From Myxococcota bacterium (GTDB taxonomy: Bacteria > Myxococcota_A > UBA796 > UBA2385), in the NCBI GenBank assembly GCA_023150805.1, contig JAKLKF010000056.1, positions 1 to 47,251 of the forward strand: 47,251 bases of DNA, written 5' to 3'. The translations under genes were made by a program, and so were the position numbers. The notes under the pieces were generated by a model that saw only the letters and a program-made list of their open reading frames with translations, had not been told where the DNA came from and did no database searches. This document shows, one piece after another, positions 31,062-37,734 of the stretch. How positions within the stretch are numbered: position 1 is the first letter of the stretch; the number at the start of each line of letters is the position of its first letter.

Positions 31062-33374
31062 TCAGGCTCCGGCGGGGGAGGGCAGGGCAGGGGAGGAGGT
31101 GCGGGGCGCGGCGGCCAGGGCCCGCGCCGCCGCCTCGATCTCGGGCTCCTGCACCAGGACCAGGTTCGCGGCGCCGCCCAGCGGGATGTAGGTGTCGCGG
31201 GCCACCACGCGGCCGACCGCGGTCCCCGGCAGCCGGCGGGCCACCAGGCTGAGCAGCTCGTCGGCGACGCCGCTGTGCTCGCGGCACTCGTCGACGACCA
31301 GGCAGCGGCCGGTGGCGGCCACCTCGCGCAGCAGCGCCTCCGCCGGCAGGGGCTTGAGCCAGCGCAGGTCCACCACGCGGCAGCGCAGCCCCTCCGCCGC
31401 CAGGCGACGTGCCACGCGCAGGCTCATCCACAGGCCGTTGGCGTAGCTCAGGATCGTGAGGTCGCCGCCGTCGACCGGCGCGGGGGGCGCGTCGCCCGCC
31501 CACTCCGGATCCTCCACCCAGGGCGTCCAGGTCTCCACCTCGGACAGCGGCAGCGACCAGCCGGGCGCCGGGTAGTTGAAGGACCAGCGGCCGTCCTTGT
31601 CCTCGTACAGGTCCTTGGTCATGTACAGCGCGATCGGCTCGAGGAAGACGCAGACCGCGCCGTGGGCCCGCGCCGCCCCCAGGCAGGTGCGCAGCATGCC
31701 GACCGCGTCGCGGCCATGCGCCGGGCAGGCCAGGATCACCCCGGGGATCTCCCGGATCGCCGCGATCCCGTTGTCGTTGTGGAAGTGCCCGCCGAAGCCC
31801 TTCTGGTAGGCCAGGCCGGCGATGCGCACCACCATCGGGTTCTGGAACTGGCCCTGGCTGAAGAAGCGCAGGCTGCCGGCCTCGCCGCGGAGCTGGTCGA
31901 CGGCGTTGTGCAGGTAGGCCAGGTACTGGATCTCGGGCATGGGCAGCATGCCCATGTGGCCGGCGCCCTGGGCCACGCCCAGGATGCTGGTCTCGTCCAG
32001 CGGCGTGTTGAACACGTGGCCGACGCCTGCCTTCTTCGCGAGGTCGGCGGTCACGTGGTACACGCCGCCCTTGCGGGCCACGTCCTCGCCGAACAGGATC
32101 AGCTCGGGGAAGGTCAGCAGCGCGTCGCCCAGCGCCCGGTTGATGAGCAGGGCCATGTGCCGCGGCTTCTCCTCCTCGGGCAGGCGTCCGTGGAAGGTCT
32201 TGCGCGCCTCGGCGTCGGGCGGCAGCCGCTGCGCCTGCGCGGCGACGGCGAGGGGCTCGTAGGGCGCCAGGGGGGCCATCACCTCCTCGGCCGAGGTGAG
32301 CTTGGCCCGCGTGGCGACCTCGTCGCACAGGGCCAGGCAGCGGGCGCGGGTCTCCTCGTACAGCTCGAGCACCTCGGCGGGCGCCAGCCAGCCCTCCCGG
32401 ACGAGGAACCGCGCGGCGGCGAGGACCGGGTCGCGGGCCTCGGCGGCCTCGATCTCCTCGGGGCTGCGGTAGAGCTGCTCGACGTCGCTGCCGGCGTGGC
32501 CGAGCAGCCGCACCAGCCGCAGGTGCAGGAAGACCGGTCGCCGCGTGCTGCGGCAGTACTCGACGGCCTGGGTGGCGACGTCGAGGCTGTCGACCAGGTC
32601 GAGCCCGTCGGCCTGGAAGTACTTCAGCCCCGGGTTGGGGCGGAACCGGGCCTCGATCCACCCTCCCGGCGTGCGGGTGCTGATGCCGATGCCATTGTCC
32701 TCGCACACGAAGAGGATCGGGCAGGGCAGCCGCTGGTAGTCCGCCAGCGCGGCCGCGTTGAAGGCGCTGCTGGCGCTGGCGTGGTTGCTGCTGGCGTCGC
32801 CGAAGGAGCAGACCACGATCGAGTCCCGCGGCACGGGCAGGGACAGGCCCAGGTGCTTGGCCCGCGGGATGGCGAAGGCGGCGCCCACCGCCTTCGGCAG
32901 GTGGCTCGCGATGGTGCTGGTCTGTGGCGGGATCTGGAGCGCCAGGCTGCCGAAGACCTTGTGGCGGCCGCCGGCGATGGGCTCGTCCTTGGCGGCGACG
33001 ATGCCCAGCAGCACGTCGAGCAGCGCCGTCTGGCCCGGCACCTGGCTGGCGCGCTGCGCGAAGAAGGCGCCGCTGCGGTAGTGCAGGAAGGCCGGGTCGG
33101 TCGGCCGCAGCGCGGCGGCCACGGCGGCGTTGCACTCGTGGCCCGAGCTGCCGATCGTGTAGTAGCCCTGGTCGCGGGCCTTCAGCTCCCGCGCCGCCAG
33201 GTCCAGGTGCCGGCTCTGGACCATGCTCTCGAAGGCCGCCAGCGCCTGGCGCCCGCTGCAGTGGGCGCCGAAGCGGGCGGGCGCGTCCAGGTCCTCCCTG
33301 CGGGGCGCCGCGGGCATCGCGGCGATCGTGCGGGTGAACTGCTCGTCGACGATGGTGGCGCGGTTGACGGCCAT
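31062..33374 (-). CDS. 2-oxoacid dehydrogenase E1, alpha and beta subunits fused
   Basis: 770 residues. The alpha half (1-about 370) carries YYTIGSSGHECNAAVAAAL and LHYRSGAFFAQR, plus the ThDP motif GDASSN...CEDNGIGIS. The beta half (about 395-750) has FGEDVARKGGVYHVT, FNTPLDETSILGVAQG, PMPEIQYLAYLHNAVDQL, and a C-terminal transketolase-like domain. The sequence is closest in style to branched-chain E1, which decarboxylates branched 2-oxoacids and acylates lipoyl-E2. Neither a lipoyl E2 nor an E3 gene is nearby. ATG 33374 (MAVNRATIVDEQF); a GGATACAC box lies about 33 bases upstream, so this may be an internal promoter. Confidence 0.92.
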   Translation of the reverse strand: MAVNRATIVDEQFTRTIAAMPAAPRREDLDAPARFGAHCSGRQALAAFESMVQSRHLDLAARELKARDQGYYTIGSSGHECNAAVAAALRPTDPAFLHYRSGAFFAQRASQVPGQTALLDVLLGIVAAKDEPIAGGRHKVFGSLALQIPPQTSTIASHLPKAVGAAFAIPRAKHLGLSLPVPRDSIVVCSFGDASSNHASASSAFNAAALADYQRLPCPILFVCEDNGIGISTRTPGGWIEARFRPNPGLKYFQADGLDLVDSLDVATQAVEYCRSTRRPVFLHLRLVRLLGHAGSDVEQLYRSPEEIEAAEARDPVLAAARFLVREGWLAPAEVLELYEETRARCLALCDEVATRAKLTSAEEVMAPLAPYEPLAVAAQAQRLPPDAEARKTFHGRLPEEEKPRHMALLINRALGDALLTFPELILFGEDVARKGGVYHVTADLAKKAGVGHVFNTPLDETSILGVAQGAGHMGMLPMPEIQYLAYLHNAVDQLRGEAGSLRFFSQGQFQNPMVVRIAGLAYQKGFGGHFHNDNGIAAIREIPGVILACPAHGRDAVGMLRTCLGAARAHGAVCVFLEPIALYMTKDLYEDKDGRWSFNYPAPGWSLPLSEVETWTPWVEDPEWAGDAPPAPVDGGDLTILSYANGLWMSLRVARRLAAEGLRCRVVDLRWLKPLPAEALLREVAATGRCLVVDECREHSGVADELLSLVARRLPGTAVGRVVARDTYIPLGGAANLVLVQEPEIEAAARALAAAPRTSSPALPSPAGA

Positions 33375-33435
33375 GGCGCGGTCCGGCGGCGGAGGGGGGG
33401 CGCCGTGTATCCGGGGCGACCGGCGAGAGGGAGGG

Positions 33436-34092
33436 TCAGAAGACCCGGACGCCCAGGTCCACGCCCAGCTCGCGCGCGCCGCGGACCACCGCAGCCACCA
33501 GGTTGTTGTCCCCCGCGTGGTCCGCCACGTCGCGCGCCGCCCGGAGCGCCGCGTCGGCGTGCCCGGGCACCCGCGCCAGGGCGAGCAGCGCGACCACCTC
33601 GCCCTTGGGATCCGCGGCGCGGCGCGCCTGCTCGCGGGCGGCGATCGCGTGCTCCACGGCGGCGTGCTCGTCCCCGCGGGCGAGGGCGGCGATGGCCTGG
33701 GCGGCGCGATCCTCGCCCGACCAGGACGGGGCAGGGGCGGCGGGAGGGCCGGGCGGAGGGGGCGGCGAGGCCTCCTCGCGGCTGCGCGCCTGCTCCAGGA
33801 CCTGCCGCCGCAGGCCGCGGATCTGCGCCAGGCCGGCCTCGTCACCCGCCTCCTTCACCGCCCGGATCGCCAGGCGCAGGTGCTCCCGGGCCTGCTCGGT
33901 GTCTCCGTCCCTGCTCCAGGCCTGGGCCAGCCAGGTGTGCACCCGCGCCAGCAGCGCGGGATCGGCGGCCGCGGCCTCCAGCGCCAGGTCCGCCGTCCGC
34001 AGCACGTAGCGGTGGTCCCCGCGGGCCAGCGCCGCGACCATGCCGCGCGCCCACACCGGAGGGGAGGCGCCGCCCGCGGAGCCCTCAGCCAT
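33436..34092 (-). CDS. Helical repeat (TPR-like) protein
   Basis: 218 residues, Ala/Arg-rich. Two helical-repeat blocks (about 20-105 and 125-210) of TPR type (YVLRTADLALEAAAADPALL; AREHLRLAIRAVKEAGDE; AAVEHAIAAREQARRAADPK) are separated by a Pro-rich hinge (ASPPPPPGPPAAPAPS). No signal peptide. ATG 34092 overlaps the stop of the AdoHcy-hydrolase-like gene by eight bases, so it is coupled to it. Probably a protein-interaction scaffold; partner unknown. Confidence 0.7.
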   Translation of the reverse strand: MAEGSAGGASPPVWARGMVAALARGDHRYVLRTADLALEAAAADPALLARVHTWLAQAWSRDGDTEQAREHLRLAIRAVKEAGDEAGLAQIRGLRRQVLEQARSREEASPPPPPGPPAAPAPSWSGEDRAAQAIAALARGDEHAAVEHAIAAREQARRAADPKGEVVALLALARVPGHADAALRAARDVADHAGDNNLVAAVVRGARELGVDLGVRVF

Positions 34093-35239
34093 GCCCCATG
34101 CCCAGCGCGCGCAGGGCCAGGGTGGCGGCTTCTTCTTCGATGGAGGGCAGGACCTGCACCAGCCCCGGGGCGACGGGGTGGCGCGTCAGCCACTCCAGCG
34201 TCAGGCCCAGCAAGGCGAAGTGCAGCATCACCGGCTCGGGCGAGCCGCTGTTCATCACGATGTTGAGGGGGTGACCGTCCGCGAGCAGGGCGACCGTCGG
34301 GCCGCCCTCCAGCCGGTAACGCACCACCTTCTCGGCCACCTGGTCCACCCCCGCGGAGTGGGCCTTGATCCCCGCGACGTCGATCTCGTCGTTGCCGTGA
34401 CCCGCGTTGACCAGGACGATGCCCTCGCGCGCGCCCGAGAGCGCGCCGACCGGCAGCACGCCCCGCTTGCCGCTGGCCGTCACCACGATGCCCACCCGCC
34501 GGAGCATGTCGTCCTGGCGCGGCACCGGGTAGCCGTCGTAGTGCGCGTACAGGCGCCGGATCGGGTCGGACTCGACCACCTCCACCGCCGCGCCGGCCGC
34601 GCGCGCGTAGGCCGCGACGCCGCGCCCCACCGGGCCGTAGCCGATGACGCCGACGCGGCGGCCCGACAGGTGCATGCCGGTCAGGGTCTGGACGGCGTGC
34701 CACAGGCCCTCGCCGACGCCGTGGCGGTTCTCGACGCCGTACTTGAGCTGGCTGTCGTTGATGTTGACCACGCCGAAGGGCAGGTTCAGCGACTGCAGGC
34801 GGGTGACGCCGGTGCGCGTCAGCTCCACGGCGGCCGTGACGTTGCGGGCCAGGTCGGGCCGGCGCTGGACCAGGCTGGCGATCAGCTCGCCGCCCACGTC
34901 GGCCAGCAAGGTGGGCTCGTGATCGAGCACCTGGGCGTAGGGCTCGTCGCGGCTGCCCAGCGGGTAGACCTCGACCCCGGCGTCGCGCAGCAGGTTGACG
35001 ACGCCCTGGTCGGTGGTCGCCTCGCTGGCGCCGACGACCACCCACTTCCCGCCGCCGAGGATCAGCTCGCGCAGCGTGGTGGCCGTCAGCGTGGTCAGGT
35101 GGGCCGAGATGGCGATGGTGCGGCCCTCGAAGGGGCGCGTGGCGGCCCAGCGGTTGCCCAGGACCGGCATGATCGGGAAGAAGGCGTTGATCCGGGCGAC
35201 GTCGGCGGCGGCGCGGGCGGAGCGCTCGTCTGCGGGCAT
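34085..35239 (-). CDS. Divergent S-adenosylhomocysteine hydrolase-like protein
   Basis: 384 residues, shorter than the usual 420-480. The family frame is clear: SAHLTTLTATTLRELI, VELTRTGVTRLQS, VVNINDSQLKYGVENRHG, Rossmann loop VGVIGYGPVGRGVA (about 196-209), and ADGHPLNIVMNSG. Changes at key places: the DDGGD motif reads ADVGGEL, and in NDSxxKxxxDN the Asp is Glu170 (Lys166 kept). It binds NAD in all likelihood and may act on a related thioether or nucleoside rather than AdoHcy. ATG 35239, with a GGATAGGCC promoter-like box about 25 bases upstream. First gene of the E1/acyltransferase run. Confidence 0.8.
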   Translation of the reverse strand: MPADERSARAAADVARINAFFPIMPVLGNRWAATRPFEGRTIAISAHLTTLTATTLRELILGGGKWVVVGASEATTDQGVVNLLRDAGVEVYPLGSRDEPYAQVLDHEPTLLADVGGELIASLVQRRPDLARNVTAAVELTRTGVTRLQSLNLPFGVVNINDSQLKYGVENRHGVGEGLWHAVQTLTGMHLSGRRVGVIGYGPVGRGVAAYARAAGAAVEVVESDPIRRLYAHYDGYPVPRQDDMLRRVGIVVTASGKRGVLPVGALSGAREGIVLVNAGHGNDEIDVAGIKAHSAGVDQVAEKVVRYRLEGGPTVALLADGHPLNIVMNSGSPEPVMLHFALLGLTLEWLTRHPVAPGLVQVLPSIEEEAATLALRALGMGHG

Positions 35240-35335
35240 GTATGGACTCCGGGGCAGGCCGAGGGGCCTATCCCGCGCCGGGACGACGCACCCCCTCTCG
35301 ACGACAAGGAGGGATCGGCGGAATAGGCCGCGCCG

Positions 35336-36277
35336 ATGTCCACCTCCCTCGTCGTCGCCCTCGTGGCCGGGTCCTTCGCGGCCGGCTGGGCGCTGGCCGG
35401 CCTGCGCACCTCGCGGCCCGACGGCACCCTGGTCTCCGTGCCCCCCTTCCGTCGGCTGATGTTCTACATCATGCCCACCCGCAACGAGTCGGTCGTCTAC
35501 TTCGACCACGCCGTGCGGGCCGAGAAGCTCGAGGCCTGGCTGGCCCGCCTGCCGCCCGAGGTCGGCGCCGGCATGACCCACGCCTGCGTGGCGGGCATCA
35601 ACGTCGGCCTGGCCGAGAACCCGCGGATGAACCAGTTCGTGGTGGGCCGCCGCCTGTACATGCGGGACGCCCGGTACATCACCTTCAGCATGAAGCGCAA
35701 GAAGCTGGACAAGGAGGCCAAGCTCTCGGCGGTGAAGCTGCGGATGGAGGACGGCGAGACCTTCCCGCAGCTCTGCGCGCGCATGAACGGCGACATCCAG
35801 GTGGAGCGATCCGGAAAGAAGACGGCAGCCGACAAGGAGTTCGACCTGTTCAACCTGCTGCCGCGGCCGCTGCTGGAGGGGGCGGCGCGCCTGCTGCGGC
35901 TGCTCGACCACTTCAACCTGATGCCCGGCTTCTTCATCCGCGGCGACGGGATGTACACCAGCGTCTTCCTGGCCAACCTGGGCAGCCTGGACATGGCCCC
36001 GGGCTACCACCACCTCTACGAGTACGGGACCTGCCCCCTCTTCTTGATGACCGGCAAGGTCGAGGATCGCCCGGTGGTCGAGGACGGCAAGGTGGTGCCC
36101 GCGCGCATCCTGCCGGTGCGCTTCAGCTACGACGAGCGGATCGACGACGGGCTGACCGCGCGCGACGGGATCCGCAGCTTCGTGCGGGTGCTCGAGGACC
36201 CCGAGCGCTGGCTGGGCGTCCCCGACGGTGCGGGAGGCTGGACGCGCGCGATCTGGCCCCACCCCCCTTCCAATTGA
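35336..36277 (+). CDS. Membrane-anchored E2-like (2-oxoacid dehydrogenase acyltransferase-fold) protein
   Basis: 313 residues. One N-terminal membrane helix (SLVVALVAGSFAAGWALAGL) is followed by a CAT/E2 catalytic-core fold: DHAVRAEKLEAWL, the RMNQFVVGRRLY block, a SVFLANLGSLDMAPGYHHLY stretch, and C-terminal FSYDERIDDGLTA. True E2 enzymes have DHRxxDG there; here the catalytic His is Glu (residues 266-272), and there is no lipoyl domain. It may be catalytically dead or use another mechanism. It is divergent from the AdoHcy-hydrolase/E1 operon. ATG 35336 has no close Shine-Dalgarno, and TAGGCC ends six bases before it, suggesting a leaderless mRNA. Confidence 0.75.
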   Translation: MSTSLVVALVAGSFAAGWALAGLRTSRPDGTLVSVPPFRRLMFYIMPTRNESVVYFDHAVRAEKLEAWLARLPPEVGAGMTHACVAGINVGLAENPRMNQFVVGRRLYMRDARYITFSMKRKKLDKEAKLSAVKLRMEDGETFPQLCARMNGDIQVERSGKKTAADKEFDLFNLLPRPLLEGAARLLRLLDHFNLMPGFFIRGDGMYTSVFLANLGSLDMAPGYHHLYEYGTCPLFLMTGKVEDRPVVEDGKVVPARILPVRFSYDERIDDGLTARDGIRSFVRVLEDPERWLGVPDGAGGWTRAIWPHPPSN

Positions 36278-36339
36278 GGACCACGCTGGAATAGACTGGC
36301 GCCACCGGGGCGGGGTCGCGGCCCCGCGGGGGAGGCGGC

Positions 36340-37734
36340 ATGGCGCGGTCGACCAGAGGCACACGGCAGGCGCACTTCGGCGAGGCGGAGGGTCCGCTGG
36401 CCCTGCCCTGGGCCACCGCTGCGACCTCCCTCGCTCCGCCCGTCGGTGCCCCGGCCGTGATCGGCGTCGCCGACAGCGGCCTGGACCTGTCGCAGGTCGA
36501 CGTGGAGCTGGTCGGCTTCCAGCGCTTCCACCCCCGCACGGGACTGCCCCTCGCGGGTGCGCCGGGCGACGCCTCCCCCCGGCTGCACGGCACGCGCGCC
36601 TGCCGCCTGGCCGCCGACCGGCGCGACGGGGCCTGCCCGGGGGCGCCCCTGCTGGTGGCGGCCGTGCTCACCCAGGTCCACGGCGAGGAGATGGTCGGCG
36701 GCGAGCTGCCGGTGCTGGCCGGCCTGGACTGGCTCGCGGAGCAGGGCGCCCAGGTGATCGTCCTGCCCTTCGGGTCGACCGAGCCCTCCGCGGCCTGGCA
36801 CGACCGGATCGAGGCCCTGCGGGCCCGGGGCATCGTGGTGGTCGCCGCCATGGGCAACCGCCGGGCCCGGCCCCTGTACCCGGCCCTGCACCCGGGGGTG
36901 CTGGCCGTGGGCGCCCTGGAGCCCGACGGGCGGACCGCCCGCTACTCCGCCACCGGCGCGCCGCGGGACGGCCACGGCCGGCCGCTGCCCGGCGCCAAGC
37001 CCGACCTGCTGCTGCCGGCCGGGGACGCCTCTGCCCAGGGCACCAGCTTCGCGGCGGCCCGCGCCGCCGGCCTGGTCGCCCGCCTGGGCCCGCCCCCGCC
37101 CGGCCCGGTGCAGCTCCCGCCGCTGCGGGACGCGCTGCGCCGGCTGGCGCCCGTCCAGGCCGGCCACGACCCCCTCCATGACACGCGCGCCAACTCCACC
37201 ACCCAAGGAGAAGACATGAACGAGAACGTGATCGCACGCAGCGCCGAGGTCCGGCCGGACACCATCGGCTACCGGATCGAGGACAAGAACGGCAACCTGG
37301 TCGGGGTGCTGCTGAACACGGCGGGGGCCTCGGTGTGGATGATGAACTCCACCAACCCCTGGCCCCTCAACGAGGACCTGACCCTGATCCTCATCCCCGA
37401 CCAGCAGTCCCTGCAGTTCCCGCCCTCGGTGACCTCATTCGGGGGCCCCGACGCCTTCGAGGACGCCCTGACCAACGGCACGCCCAGCCCCGACGCCGCG
37501 CGCAACGCGCGCTACCTGGTCCGCCACGGCAGCGTGCTGCTCGCCTTCGTAGCCGTCGACCCCGACGGGGCGGATCCCGCCGCCCGGGCGGTGCTGGAGT
37601 ACGGCCACCCGGCGCTGGACAACCGCCTGCCGCTGGAGGGGGGCAAGCGCTACTTCCCCGCGGACACGCTGACGATGGAGGCCAAGGGCAGCGCCTATGC
37701 CCCGGCCTGGACCCAGTACCGCAAGGCCATCTAG
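36340..37734 (+). CDS. Subtilisin-like protease fused in frame to a unique C-terminal domain
   Basis: 464 residues. Residues 1-about 280 are a compact S8 subtilase: Asp45 in GVADSGLDLS, His83 in RLHGTRAC, oxyanion Asn173 in AAMGNRRA, and Ser236 in AQGTSFAAA, all intact. There is no signal peptide or propeptide, so it is probably cytoplasmic. Residues 293-464 form an unrecognised domain starting MNENVIARSAEV, with YRIEDKNGNLVGVLLNTAG and VWMMNSTNPWPLN. A strong internal ribosome binding site precedes residue 293. TAGACT about 43 bases upstream and GGGAGGC before ATG 36340 support the start. Its stop overlaps the convergent kinase stop by four bases. Confidence 0.85.
   Translation: MARSTRGTRQAHFGEAEGPLALPWATAATSLAPPVGAPAVIGVADSGLDLSQVDVELVGFQRFHPRTGLPLAGAPGDASPRLHGTRACRLAADRRDGACPGAPLLVAAVLTQVHGEEMVGGELPVLAGLDWLAEQGAQVIVLPFGSTEPSAAWHDRIEALRARGIVVVAAMGNRRARPLYPALHPGVLAVGALEPDGRTARYSATGAPRDGHGRPLPGAKPDLLLPAGDASAQGTSFAAARAAGLVARLGPPPPGPVQLPPLRDALRRLAPVQAGHDPLHDTRANSTTQGEDMNENVIARSAEVRPDTIGYRIEDKNGNLVGVLLNTAGASVWMMNSTNPWPLNEDLTLILIPDQQSLQFPPSVTSFGGPDAFEDALTNGTPSPDAARNARYLVRHGSVLLAFVAVDPDGADPAARAVLEYGHPALDNRLPLEGGKRYFPADTLTMEAKGSAYAPAWTQYRKAI
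37205..37218 (+). promoter_or_regulatory. Internal ribosome binding site inside the subtilase gene
   Basis: AAGGAG (37205-37210), five bases, then in-frame ATG (37216-37218). To carry it the gene uses CAA GGA GAA, three A-ending codons in a row in an otherwise strongly GC3 gene, which suggests selection for initiation here. Confidence 0.65.
37216..37734 (+). CDS. Possible separate product: the unknown C-terminal domain of the subtilase gene
   Basis: 172 residues if translated from the internal ATG 37216. The domain looks globular and beta-rich, with several Asn/Asp turns and blocks PPSVTSFGGPDAFEDALTN and LPLEGGKRYFPADTL. It has no signal peptide or membrane helix and no family I recognise. 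Two readings are possible: only the 464-residue fusion is made, or both the fusion and this free domain are made, giving protease and partner/substrate in a set ratio. This entry overlaps the full-length gene. Confidence 0.4.
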   Translation: MNENVIARSAEVRPDTIGYRIEDKNGNLVGVLLNTAGASVWMMNSTNPWPLNEDLTLILIPDQQSLQFPPSVTSFGGPDAFEDALTNGTPSPDAARNARYLVRHGSVLLAFVAVDPDGADPAARAVLEYGHPALDNRLPLEGGKRYFPADTLTMEAKGSAYAPAWTQYRKAI

